DNA of 64,000 nt from positions 124,001 to 188,000 of the forward strand of contig NZ_JAMJFL010000007.1 of NCBI RefSeq assembly GCF_023544665.1, given 5' to 3'. Shown here in pieces: positions 25,585-34,120 of the stretch. A program made the translations under genes and the position numbers. Source of the stretch: Streptomyces sp. YS415. GTDB taxonomy: Bacteria; Actinomycetota; Actinomycetes; Streptomycetales; Streptomycetaceae. Below the pieces are notes generated by a model. It was not told the origin of the DNA and ran no database searches. It was given only the letters and a program-made list of their open reading frames with translations. How positions within the stretch are numbered: position 1 is the first letter of the stretch; every line of letters begins with the position of its first letter.

Positions 25585-28500
25585 ATGAAGAGCCAGGACG
25601 ACGTCGGCGCATGCCTGCCTGACCTGCTGAGCGCTCGGGCCCGGGCCCGTCCGGGGGACATCGCCGTGGTGCACGAGGGCGAGTCGCTCACCTTCCGCGA
25701 ACTGGCCGACCAGGCCGACGACGTGGCGCGATATCTGCACCATCTCGGCATCGCCGCGGACGACTGCGTGGGGCTCTTCGTCGACCCCTCGCTGGACCTG
25801 GTGATCGGCGCCTGGGGGGTGCTGCGGTCGGGCGGGGCCTACCTCCCGCTCTCGCCCGGCTATCCCGAGGAACGCATCCGCCATGTCACGCGGGACGCCC
25901 GGACGACCGTCGTCATCACCCAGGACCACCTGCGCGGCCGGCTCGCGGACGTCCTCGCCTGCGACGCCGTCGTCATCACCCTGGACGACGTCGTGGAGTT
26001 CAGGAAGCGCCGCTCCGGCGCGGACCCGGCGGAGCTGCCGGAGGGGCCGCGGCCCGGGGACCTGGCGTATGTCATCTACACCTCCGGCAGCACCGGGAAG
26101 CCGAAGGGCGTGGCGATCGAGCACCGCTCCCTGGCCCATCAGATGCGCTGGCTGGCCGACACGTTCGCGCTCGGCGCCGGCGCGACCGTGCTGCACAAGA
26201 CCCCGATCAGTTTCGACGCCGCGCAGTGGGAGCTGCTCGCCGCCGCCTGCGGGAGCCGGGTCGTGGTCGGGTCCGGCGGCATCCACCGGGATCCGCAGCG
26301 CATCGTCGAGGCCGTCGTCCGGCACGAGGTGACCGCCCTCCAGTGTGTGCCCACCCTTCTTCAGGCCCTCGCCGACACGGACGGACTCGACCGCTGCACG
26401 TCGCTCACCCACCTCTTCAGCGGCGGCGAGGCCCTGTCCCGGGCGCTCGCGAAGAGGCTGACGCGGGCCCTGCCGGACACCGCGCTGGTCAACCTGTACG
26501 GCCCGACCGAGTGCACCATCAACACCTCGGCCCACCTCGTCGACCCCGCCACCCTCGACGAGGGCCCGGAGATGCTGCCGATCGGCAGGCCGGTGACGGG
26601 CCTGCGCTATCACATCCTGGACGCCGACGGCTGTCCCGTGGCGCCGGGCGAGACGGGTGAACTGCACATCAGCGGCGTGCAGGTGGCGCGCGGTTATCTG
26701 CACCGGCCGGAGCTCACCGCCGAGCGCTTCACGACCCCCGACGGCCGGGAACGGCTGTACCGGACCGGCGATCTGGCCCGCTGGAACCCCGACGGCACTG
26801 CCCAGTTCGCGGGCCGCGTCGACAACCAGGTCAAACTGCGCGGCTTCCGCATCGAGCTGGACGAGATACGCCTGGCCGTCGAGGCGCACGACTGGGTGCG
26901 CAACGCCGCCGTCCTGCTGCGCACCGACCCGCGCACCCGGGCCCAGCACCTCGTGGCGTGCGTCGAACTCAGCCCGCGCGAGGCGGCGTTGATGGACCAG
27001 GGCGAGTTCGGGGAGCACCATGTGTCGAAGGCTTCCCGGCTCCAGGTCAGGACCCAGCTGTCCGACCCGGGCGTCCGGGACGCGGCCGATCTGCGCGGCC
27101 GCCCCTCCGTGCGCCTGCCCGGCGCCACCGCAGCCCCCGAGGCACGGCGCCGGGCCTTCGCCCGCAAGACCTACCGCTTCTACGAGGGCGGCCCGCTGAA
27201 GGTCTCGGACCTGCTGTCGGCGATCGCCCGGCGCACCCCGGGAGCCGGATCGCGCCGCCCCGAGGAGCTGAGCCTGTCCGAACTCGGCGCGATCCTGCGC
27301 AACTTCGGGCAGCACCTCAGCGAGGAGCGGCTGCTGCCGAAGTACGCGTACGCCTCCCCGGGATCCCTGTACGCGGTGCAGCTCTACCTGGAGCTCAGCG
27401 GCGTCGAGGGCGTGGCGCCGGGCCACTACTACTACCACCCGGTCCGGCACGAGCTGGTGCTGATCCGCCGTACCGAGGAGGCGGCGGAGGCCCGGCACCG
27501 GGTGCACTTCGTCGGGCGCAGGTCGGCGATCGAGCCGGTGTACAAGAAGAACATCCAGGAGGTCCTGGAGATGGAGGCCGGGCACATGGCCGGCCTGTTC
27601 GACGAGGTGCTGCCCGCGCATGGGCTGGCCCTCGCCGAGGCCCCGTACGACACCGGCCTGCCCCGCCTGCTGGGCTGCGCCAAGGACGACATCGCCCTGG
27701 GCTCCTTCGAGCTGGTGCCGTGGACGGCGGAACCCGGGCACCGCGCGATCGACCTCTACGTGCAGTTCCCTCCGGGCAGTGAGGCCGGGCCGGCGAGCGG
27801 GCAGTACCTGTACCGGGACGGCGAACTGCGCCGGGTCAGCGACGCGTTGGTGCTCAAGCGGCATGTGATCGCCATCAACCAGGCCGCCTACGACCGCTCC
27901 GGCTTCGGCATCACCCTGGTCGGCCGGGCCGCCGAACAGGGCCGGGAGCGGCAGGGCTACCTGGACCTGGGCCGCGAACTGCAGCGCCTGATGACGAACG
28001 ACGTCAACCTGGGTTTCATGCCCGCCGGGTACAGCTCCCGCAGCGGCGACGACCTGCCCGCCGCCCGACGCATGACGGCGATCCTGCGGACGGCCCGACG
28101 CCCCACCGGACCCTGCTACTTCTGCGTCGGCGGCACCGTCAGCGACGAACAGCTCCGCCACGAGGGCATGCACGAGGACCAGGTGCACATGAAGGGCCCG
28201 GAGGAGCTGATCGGGGACGATCTGGTCGCGTCCCTGCCCGAGTACATGCTCCCCAGCCGGATCCTGGTGCTGCCCGCGCTGCCGCACACCCCGAACGGCA
28301 AGCTCGACACCAAGGCCCTCGAAGCCTACGTCGACCGGACGGCGGCCCGGGCCCGTCCCGTGGTGGAGCCGCGCAACCGGGTCGAGGCACGGCTCGGGGA
28401 TCTGTGGCGGACGGCCCTGCAGCGGGACTTCGTCTCCGTACACGACGACTTCTTCGGGCTCGGCGGGAACTCGCTGATCGCGGTCGGCCTGGTGAAGCGG

Positions 28501-29421
28501 ATCAATGAGACCTTCGGCTGCGCCCTGCCGCTCCAGGTCCTGTTCGAGGCGCCCACGGTGGCGAGGCTGGCCGAGGCGGTGAGCGCGCGAGCCGCGGCGC
28601 CTGCCTCCCGGATCACTCCGCTGCGGTCCGAGGGCAGCGGGCCGCCGGTGTTCTGCTGGCCGGGGCTCGGCGGGGTCACCATAAACCTGCGGCTGCTCGC
28701 GGCCCGCGCGCCCGGCGGGCGGCCGGTCTACGGGGTCCAGGCGCACGGCGTCAACGAGGGCGAGTCGCCGTTGGCGTCCGTCGAGGAGATGGCGGCCGCC
28801 GATGTCGCGGCCCTGCGGGCCGTCCAGCCGCGCGGCCCCTACACGCTGTGGGGCTACTCCTTCGGTGCGCGGGTCGCGTTCGAGGCGGCATGGCAGCTGG
28901 AGCAGGCCGGGCACCAGGTGGAGCAGGTGATGCTGCTCGCCCCCGGATCGCCGCGGCTGGCCGGCGGTCCACGGCCCTCGCCGGTGGCCGACTTCGCCGA
29001 TCCCGTCTTCACCACCCTCCTCTTCTCCGTCTTCGCCGGCACGGCCCGCGGCCCGGCCGTCGAGGAGTGCCTGCGCGAGTGCGGGGACGAGGAGAGCTTC
29101 GCCCGGTACGTCGAGCGGCGGTTCCCGCAGCTGGACAGCGGGTTGGTCCGCCGTGTGATCGCCGTGGTCCGGCGTACGTACGGCTTCACGCAGGACCCGG
29201 CCGCACGACGGGTGGCGGCGCCCGTCACGGTGTTCCGGGCCGGTGACGACGAACCCTCCTTCCTGGAACGCTCATCGGGGCTCACGGCGGCCCCGCCCAC
29301 CCTCGTGCAGCTGGAGACCGACCACTACGGGGCGCTGCGCGAGCCGGGCGTCGACGAACTGGTCAAGGCGCTGCGGCGCGCCACCCCACGACCCGTGACC
29401 CCATGGACAAGGACAGCCTGA
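25585..29421 (+). CDS. indC: Single-module NRPS, indigoidine (blue pigment) synthetase type, A-Ox-PCP-TE
   Basis: A 1278-residue synthetase, close to the 1282 residues of BpsA. It should activate L-glutamine, oxidise it and release it as a cyclic imide that dimerises to blue indigoidine. Adenylation motifs: A3 YTSGSTGKPKG near 165, A5 NLYGPTECTIN near 302, A7 YRTGDLARW near 391, A8 around 410-428. A flavin oxidase domain (SagB/nitroreductase-like, about 525-825) interrupts the A domain, as in BpsA/IndC; A10 NGKLD follows near 900. The carrier Ser963 is in GGNS and the thioesterase Ser1092 in GYSFG. Starting at ATG 25585 avoids an upstream extension without homology. Stop overlaps the tautomerase start. 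Confidence 0.93.
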   Translation: MKSQDDVGACLPDLLSARARARPGDIAVVHEGESLTFRELADQADDVARYLHHLGIAADDCVGLFVDPSLDLVIGAWGVLRSGGAYLPLSPGYPEERIRHVTRDARTTVVITQDHLRGRLADVLACDAVVITLDDVVEFRKRRSGADPAELPEGPRPGDLAYVIYTSGSTGKPKGVAIEHRSLAHQMRWLADTFALGAGATVLHKTPISFDAAQWELLAAACGSRVVVGSGGIHRDPQRIVEAVVRHEVTALQCVPTLLQALADTDGLDRCTSLTHLFSGGEALSRALAKRLTRALPDTALVNLYGPTECTINTSAHLVDPATLDEGPEMLPIGRPVTGLRYHILDADGCPVAPGETGELHISGVQVARGYLHRPELTAERFTTPDGRERLYRTGDLARWNPDGTAQFAGRVDNQVKLRGFRIELDEIRLAVEAHDWVRNAAVLLRTDPRTRAQHLVACVELSPREAALMDQGEFGEHHVSKASRLQVRTQLSDPGVRDAADLRGRPSVRLPGATAAPEARRRAFARKTYRFYEGGPLKVSDLLSAIARRTPGAGSRRPEELSLSELGAILRNFGQHLSEERLLPKYAYASPGSLYAVQLYLELSGVEGVAPGHYYYHPVRHELVLIRRTEEAAEARHRVHFVGRRSAIEPVYKKNIQEVLEMEAGHMAGLFDEVLPAHGLALAEAPYDTGLPRLLGCAKDDIALGSFELVPWTAEPGHRAIDLYVQFPPGSEAGPASGQYLYRDGELRRVSDALVLKRHVIAINQAAYDRSGFGITLVGRAAEQGRERQGYLDLGRELQRLMTNDVNLGFMPAGYSSRSGDDLPAARRMTAILRTARRPTGPCYFCVGGTVSDEQLRHEGMHEDQVHMKGPEELIGDDLVASLPEYMLPSRILVLPALPHTPNGKLDTKALEAYVDRTAARARPVVEPRNRVEARLGDLWRTALQRDFVSVHDDFFGLGGNSLIAVGLVKRINETFGCALPLQVLFEAPTVARLAEAVSARAAAPASRITPLRSEGSGPPVFCWPGLGGVTINLRLLAARAPGGRPVYGVQAHGVNEGESPLASVEEMAAADVAALRAVQPRGPYTLWGYSFGARVAFEAAWQLEQAGHQVEQVMLLAPGSPRLAGGPRPSPVADFADPVFTTLLFSVFAGTARGPAVEECLRECGDEESFARYVERRFPQLDSGLVRRVIAVVRRTYGFTQDPAARRVAAPVTVFRAGDDEPSFLERSSGLTAAPPTLVQLETDHYGALREPGVDELVKALRRATPRPVTPWTRTA

Positions 29422-29645
29422 TGCCTCACGTGACCATTCAGCACTTCCCGGCGGCCCTCACCGCCGAGCAGCGGTTCCGCCTCGTGGAGCAGCTGACAGC
29501 CGCCGTGCAGGAGGCGTTCGGGGTCGAGGAGCGGGTGGTCTCCATCGCCCTGGTCCCGGTACCGCCGGAGGACTGGGACGCACAGGTCTACCAACCTGAA
29601 ATCGCGCGCCGGGGTGGGCAGTTGGCGAAGGAGCCGGGCTACTGA
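29421..29645 (+). CDS. 4-oxalocrotonate tautomerase family protein
   Basis: A 74-residue small tautomerase. After Met removal the chain begins with Pro, the catalytic base of this superfamily (MPHVTIQHF), followed by the helix EQRFRLVEQLTAAVQEAFGVEERVVSIALVPVPPEDW. Its ATG overlaps the NRPS stop in TGATG, so expression is coupled to indigoidine synthetase. It could speed keto-enol or imide tautomerisation of the glutamine-derived product, but that is inference. The family is also found in catabolic meta-cleavage pathways, none of which is nearby. Confidence 0.8.
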   Translation: MPHVTIQHFPAALTAEQRFRLVEQLTAAVQEAFGVEERVVSIALVPVPPEDWDAQVYQPEIARRGGQLAKEPGY

Positions 29646-29783
29646 GCCACGCCGGTTCTAGAGTTTCGAGCCAGGATCACTGGGGTGAGCGCCTGATCGG
29701 TTGCGCCGTCCAGGGGCGTTCACCAAGGATCTGGGGGGACGGCAACCGCCGGGGTGCGGGGAGACGGGGGAAGGGATGACGTC

Positions 29784-30635
29784 ATGAGCGCGGGCAGCGG
29801 GCAGACCCGGGACGCCCTGTCCCCCGCCGGGACACCGCTGGAGTCCCTGCTGCGGATCGCCGACACGCTCGGCAGCCTCGAGCGGTACGCCACCGAGACC
29901 GCGGGCCACCTGCTGCTGGTGGAGGGCGCCGCCACCGGGGCCTCCGGCCGCATCCGGTACATCGACGGCCCGGAGACCGTCCAGGACACGATCGGCGACG
30001 CCCTGTTGCGGGCGAAGCGGGAGATCCTCACGGCCCAGCCGGACGAACCCGGCCCCGGAGCCGCGCTGGACCTGCTGCACGCGGCGGTCCGCGACCCGCT
30101 GGCCCGCGGAGTCGCGCTGCGGACGCTCTTCCAGCACAGCGCCCGCTTCTCCGAGCCCACGAAGAAATACGTGCAGCAGGTCATGGCCCAGGGCGACGTG
30201 GCGGTGCGCACCCTCCCGGAGTTCTTCGACCGGCTGATCCTGATCGACGGCGAGACCGCCTTCATACCCGGCGGCGAACACCCCCACAGCGCGGCCCTGA
30301 TCCGGGACGGCGCCGTCGCCGCGTTCCTGCGGGGAGTGTTCGAGAAGGCCTGGGTGCGGGCCGAGCGGTTCCCCTTCCGCCCGGTGCGGGCGGCGGACGC
30401 GGCGCGCGAGGTCGTACCCGACGTCCGCCAGGCCATCAAGGCGCTGCTGGTGGAGGGCCGTTCCGACAAGGCGATCGCGCGCCGCCTCGGCATGAGCCTG
30501 CGGTCCGTGCAAGGACACATCGCGTCCCTGCGCGAGCAGTACGGCGCCCAGCACCGCTTTCAACTCGGGTACCGGATGGCGCACGGCGAGATTATCGGCT
30601 CAGGAAATGGGTGTACGCCCCGCACCACTTCGTAA
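29784..30635 (+). CDS. LuxR-type regulator with TrmB/PLD-like N-terminal domain
   Basis: A 283-residue regulator. The C-terminus is a LuxR/GerE-type helix-turn-helix (VRQAIKALLVEGRSDKAIARRLGMSLRSVQGHIASLREQYG). The middle (about 70-190: DGPETVQDTIGDALLRAKREILTAQP, RTLFQHSARF, VRTLPEFFDRLILIDGETAFIPGG) resembles the phospholipase-D-like sensor fold in TrmB-type and many Streptomyces regulators near secondary-metabolite genes. ATG 29784 is chosen for a GGGGAAGGG ribosome site; longer starts are possible. Lying between indC and the SARP genes, it may control the indigoidine unit. Its stop lies 7 bp before the -35 box of the next gene. Confidence 0.75.
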   Translation: MSAGSGQTRDALSPAGTPLESLLRIADTLGSLERYATETAGHLLLVEGAATGASGRIRYIDGPETVQDTIGDALLRAKREILTAQPDEPGPGAALDLLHAAVRDPLARGVALRTLFQHSARFSEPTKKYVQQVMAQGDVAVRTLPEFFDRLILIDGETAFIPGGEHPHSAALIRDGAVAAFLRGVFEKAWVRAERFPFRPVRAADAAREVVPDVRQAIKALLVEGRSDKAIARRLGMSLRSVQGHIASLREQYGAQHRFQLGYRMAHGEIIGSGNGCTPRTTS

Positions 30636-30642
30636 CCCGACC

Positions 30643-30671
30643 TTGACACCGAACTGTTCGATTAACATACT
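30643..30671 (+). promoter_or_regulatory. Promoter of the large SARP gene with spacer palindrome
   Basis: TTGACA (30643-30648), a 17-bp spacer and CATACT (30666-30671) make the best sigma-70-like promoter in the cluster, in an AT-richer stretch. The palindrome CGAAC-T-GTTCG (30650-30660) fills the spacer and could be a repressor site. The predicted start of transcription is about 4 bp before or at the ATG at 30682, so the message would be nearly leaderless. Confidence 0.6.
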
Positions 30672-30681
30672 CAAGCCTGAC

Positions 30682-32751
30682 ATGGCCGACGTGGAATTAT
30701 TCGCGACATCATTCGACGCCCCCTCGGAATTCATCCGATGGACCGAAGCGCAACCAACCAAAATGCATGGAATTGCACCCCCTTTGGCTGAATTCCGAGC
30801 GCTGGGCCCATTGGAAGCAACGGTCGCCGGACGGCCGGTGGACCTCGGGGCGCCGAAACAGCGCAAGTTGGTCGCTCTGCTCGTCAGCCGCCTCGGCCAG
30901 CCGGTACCGGTGGACGTGATGCTGGAAGCCCTGTGGGCCGGCAGCCCGCCGCCGTCCGCGATGACGTCCCTGCAGTCCTACGTCGCCAATCTGCGCAGGG
31001 CGCTGGAACCGGGCCGGGCGCCGCGCACCCCGACGCGGGTCCTGCACACCAACGACCGCGGCTATCTGCTCGACGCTCACGTCGTCGAGGTGGACGTCCA
31101 CCTCTTCGAGCGGCGCGCCAAGGCGGGCTGGCAGGCCTGGAACCGGGGCGACCCGCAGGAGGCGTTGAGCGAGTTCGAGGCCGCGCTGGCCCTGTGGCGC
31201 GGCGAGGCCTACACGGAGGTGTCGCACTCCGTCCATGTGGCGGCCGAGGTGGCGCGGCTCGGGGAGTTACGGCTGTCGGCCGTCGAGGGCCGCTGCGCCG
31301 CGCTGCTGGCGGTGGGGGCCCACGAGGTCGCGGTCGCCGAGCTGGAGGCCTTCATGCAGGCCCATCCCCTGCGCGAGTACGGCTGTGAGCTGCTGAGCCT
31401 GGCGCTGTACCGGGCCGGCCGGCAGGCCGACGCCCTGGCCGTGCTGCGGACCAACCAGCGCCGGCTGGGCGACGAGCTGGGCATCGATCCGCGGCCGGCG
31501 CTGCAGCACCTCGAACGCGAGATCCTCAGCCACGCCCCGGCACTGGACTGGCGCCCGCCGCCCGCCGCCCCGGCCCCGGCCCCGGCCCCGGCAGCGCCGC
31601 GCAGGCCCCCGGCAGCGGCCAGGGTCCCCGCGCCGCGGCCGCGACCCGTGTCGGAGACGGACGAGGAGATCTTCGTCGGTCGTGAGGAGGCGCTGCGGCA
31701 CCTGGCCTCGGTGTGCGCCGAGGCCGCGCGCGGACGCGGGCAGGTGGTGACGGTGTCCGGTGAACCGGGTGTCGGGAAGACCGCGCTGCTCCGGCGCTTC
31801 GCCCAACGGGGCACCACCGCGCCGGTGTTGTGGGGCGCCTGTCCCGGGCACGTGCCCACTCCGCCGCTGTGGCCCTGGCAGCAGGTGCTGGGGACGGCGG
31901 GCACGCACCTTCCGCGCCGCCCGGTCCCGGCTCCCGTGGCGGAGGTGCTCGACGGGCGGACGCCGCAGCCGCCGGACGGCGCCGACGCGGACCTGGCCAC
32001 CTTGCGGCGGTTCGAAGCGATCGTGCACTACCTGACCGGGGCCTCGCACGCCCGGCCACTGGTGATCGTGCTCGATCACCTCCACCGCGCCGACCCCGGC
32101 TCACTGCGGCTGCTGGCCCACCTCGCCGAGTCGGTGCGCACCAGCCGTCTGCTGGTGGCGGTGGCCTACCGCTCCGACGAGGCGGCGGCCATGGCCGAGA
32201 CCTCGGCCGCGCTGGCCCGCGCGGAGATGACCCAGGTGGAGCTGCCCGGCCTGACCACCGGGGAGACCCGCGCCCTGGTCAACGCGATGCTCCGCCGGGA
32301 GGTGGGCGGCGCCGCCGCCGAGGAGCTGCGGTACCGCAGTGGCGGCAATCCGTTCTACCTGCGCGAGCTCATCAAGGTCGGCGACGGCGAGGAGGGACGG
32401 GTCCGGGCGTCGGCGGTGCCGGCTCCGGCCCGTGAGGTGGTGCTGGCGCGCGTCGCGCAAGTGGGCCCCGTCGCGGCGGAGTTGCTGTCGGTCGCCTCCG
32501 TCGCCGGCCGCGCCTTCGCCGTCGACGTCGTCGCGGAGGCCGCCTCGCTGGAGATCGAGGCGGCACTGAAAGCCGTCGACGCGCTCGAGGCGGCCGGGCT
32601 GATCGGCGAGGACCCGCAACGGCTGGGCTGGTACTCCTTCACCCACGCCCTGACCGCCGAGGTGCTGTACCAGAGCATCGGACGCCTGCGCCGGGCCCAT
32701 CTGCTGCGCCGGATCCGGGCCGCGGCCGTACCGCCGCGCACGGCGACATGA
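30682..32751 (+). CDS. Large SARP regulator with AAA ATPase domain
   Basis: A 689-residue AfsR/SARP-type activator. A winged-helix DNA-binding domain (about 35-125, with MLEALWAGSPPPSAMTSLQSYVANLRRAL) is followed by the bacterial transcriptional activator domain (about 130-275), a Pro/Ala-rich linker, and an ATPase domain with Walker A GEPGVGKTALL and Walker B-like VIVLDHLHRAD. The start at 30682 follows directly from the promoter; an ATG at 30763 is an alternative. TTA codons occur at codon 6 (30697-30699) and codon 196 (31267-31269), so expression probably needs the rare leucyl-tRNA bldA. Compared with AfsR it lacks a clear C-terminal TPR region. Likely a pathway activator. Confidence 0.85.
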   Translation: MADVELFATSFDAPSEFIRWTEAQPTKMHGIAPPLAEFRALGPLEATVAGRPVDLGAPKQRKLVALLVSRLGQPVPVDVMLEALWAGSPPPSAMTSLQSYVANLRRALEPGRAPRTPTRVLHTNDRGYLLDAHVVEVDVHLFERRAKAGWQAWNRGDPQEALSEFEAALALWRGEAYTEVSHSVHVAAEVARLGELRLSAVEGRCAALLAVGAHEVAVAELEAFMQAHPLREYGCELLSLALYRAGRQADALAVLRTNQRRLGDELGIDPRPALQHLEREILSHAPALDWRPPPAAPAPAPAPAAPRRPPAAARVPAPRPRPVSETDEEIFVGREEALRHLASVCAEAARGRGQVVTVSGEPGVGKTALLRRFAQRGTTAPVLWGACPGHVPTPPLWPWQQVLGTAGTHLPRRPVPAPVAEVLDGRTPQPPDGADADLATLRRFEAIVHYLTGASHARPLVIVLDHLHRADPGSLRLLAHLAESVRTSRLLVAVAYRSDEAAAMAETSAALARAEMTQVELPGLTTGETRALVNAMLRREVGGAAAEELRYRSGGNPFYLRELIKVGDGEEGRVRASAVPAPAREVVLARVAQVGPVAAELLSVASVAGRAFAVDVVAEAASLEIEAALKAVDALEAAGLIGEDPQRLGWYSFTHALTAEVLYQSIGRLRRAHLLRRIRAAAVPPRTAT

Positions 32752-33249
32752 TTCGGCCTGCCCGCACCCGTCCCCTGCCGTCCGGGGAATCCGAGCGGGA
32801 GTCCGGCGCGCCTTGAGGCCGGCTCGGCGGCAGCGCGGGCTCCACTCCGGCCCGCGATCCGCCCGCTGACGGGCCGGAGCGCCGGAACACCGGGAAAGTG
32901 CCTCGTCGGCCGCTCGGGCGGTTTGCCCGAAGGGTCACGGGTCGCCCCCGCGCGCCGGTCCGCGCCCAGTCCACGCCAAGTCGGCGCCAAGCCGGTCGAC
33001 AGTCCGGCCCAAGTCGCATGGACAACACTGGTCGGCGTACGCACCGGAATGATCCGGCCAAGCCAGACACCGTGCGGGCGCCGCCCCGTCGACCGTTGCC
33101 GAGCGACCGCTCCCCTGCCCGGGGTTGCCCTCCCCCTCGACGCACGCGACCTCGCGTCGGCATTCCACCGGGCCGGGGTCGAAGGCGCCTCGCGTTCCGG
33201 TCACGGGACGAACCACCGGAGAAGGATTCGACGACGTACGGGGGAGAAG
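32752..33249. other. 498-bp gene-free regulatory region between the two SARP genes
   Basis: No convincing coding sequence is seen; frames here lack domain similarity. The region contains the five-heptamer array at 32964-33014 and presumably the promoter and a 5-prime leader of about 200 nt for the small SARP gene. A GC-rich part just after the upstream stop may hold a terminator but no clear stem was found. Confidence 0.6.
32964..33014 (+). promoter_or_regulatory. Five heptameric direct repeats, SARP-type binding array
   Basis: Heptamers GCCCAGT, GCCAAGT, GCCAAGC, CGACAGT and CCCAAGT begin at 32964, 32975, 32986, 32997 and 33008, exactly 11 bp apart with 4-bp spacers. SARPs bind such repeats on one face of the helix, usually with the last repeat about 8 bp before the -10 box; AACACT at 33024-33029 is near that position. 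The target is the downstream SARP gene, by itself or by the large SARP. Confidence 0.65.
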
Positions 33250-34065
33250 ATGAAGTTCCAGGTCCTGGGCACGTTGTGCGCCGAGATCGACGGGAAGTCG
33301 ATCGTGCCGACGGCCGGCAAGCCCCGGCAGATGCTGTCCCTGCTCGCCCTGTATCCGGGACGCGTGGTGCCCGTCTCCACGCTCATGGAGGAACTGTGGG
33401 GGAGCAAGCCACCACAGAGCGCGCTGGCGACCTTACAGACGTACATCCTGCAGCTGCGCCGGCGCCTGGGCAGCGCCATGGGGCCCGACACGCCCGCCAA
33501 GGAGGTGCTCGCCACCCGGCACGGCGGCTATGTGCTGGCGATCCCCTCCGACTGCGTCGACGTGCACGCCTACGAGCGCCGGGTCGCGGAGGGCCGTTCG
33601 GCGTTCGAGGCGGGCGACGACGCCGTCGCCGCCGACCGCTTCCGACAGGCGCTCACGCTGTGGCGGGGGCCGGCGCTGGTCGACGTACGGGTGGGGCCGG
33701 TCCTGAGGATCGAGGTCATGCGGCTGGAGGAGAGCCGTCTGGGGACCGTCGAGCGGCGGATCGACGCCGACCTGCGGCTCGGCCGGCACACCGAACTCAT
33801 CCCGGAACTGACGGAGTTGACGGCCCGCTACCCGCAGCACGAAGGGCTGCACTCGCAGGCCATGGTGGCGCTGTACCGCTCGGGGCGGCAGGCGTCGGCC
33901 CTGGAGGTCTACCGCACGCTGCGCATCCGGCTGATCGAGGGCCTGGGCGTGGAGCCGTCCCCGCGGGTGCAGCGGCTGCACCAGGCGATGCTGGTGGTGG
34001 ACCCCCAGCTGGACGTCGTCGCCGGACCGCGCCGCAGCTCCACGTTCGATCTCTACACCGCCTGA
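33250..34065 (+). CDS. Small SARP-family pathway activator
   Basis: A 271-residue SARP with only the winged-helix (about 1-95) and activator (about 100-250) domains, like ActII-ORF4 or RedD-type pathway regulators. MKFQVLGTLCAEIDGK, LMEELWGSKPPQSALATLQTYILQLRRRLG and the BTAD segment are typical. A TTA codon occurs at codon 62 (33433-33435), suggesting bldA dependence. The ATG follows GGGGGAGAAG closely. It is preceded by a five-repeat SARP array and faces the convergent meroterpenoid genes, separated by a hairpin. Probable direct activator of the meroterpenoid cluster. Confidence 0.88.
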   Translation: MKFQVLGTLCAEIDGKSIVPTAGKPRQMLSLLALYPGRVVPVSTLMEELWGSKPPQSALATLQTYILQLRRRLGSAMGPDTPAKEVLATRHGGYVLAIPSDCVDVHAYERRVAEGRSAFEAGDDAVAADRFRQALTLWRGPALVDVRVGPVLRIEVMRLEESRLGTVERRIDADLRLGRHTELIPELTELTARYPQHEGLHSQAMVALYRSGRQASALEVYRTLRIRLIEGLGVEPSPRVQRLHQAMLVVDPQLDVVAGPRRSSTFDLYTA

Positions 34066-34074
34066 CGGCCAAGG

Positions 34075-34105
34075 CCGCGGCCGGCGCCCCGGGCACCGGC
34101 CGCGG
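34075..34105. terminator. Bidirectional hairpin between convergent genes
   Basis: A perfect 10-bp stem (CCGCGGCCGG and its complement) with an 11-nt loop lies between the SARP stop (34065) and the methyltransferase stop (34121), serving both. Confidence 0.7.
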
Positions 34106-34120
34106 TACGCGTCGGCCCGC

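Noticed and set aside
25545..25585. SARP-type repeats before the indigoidine gene
   Set aside because: Two weakly similar heptamers at 11 bp, but the implied transcription start would be inside the coding sequence.
25348..28914. A very long open frame antisense to the indigoidine synthetase
   Set aside because: It is a composition effect of high GC third positions; it shows no domain and lies opposite a gene with full motif support.
25585..29645. Minimycin-type cluster
   Set aside because: The NRPS would fit, but no pseudouridine-glycosidase, phosphatase or nucleoside genes are present.
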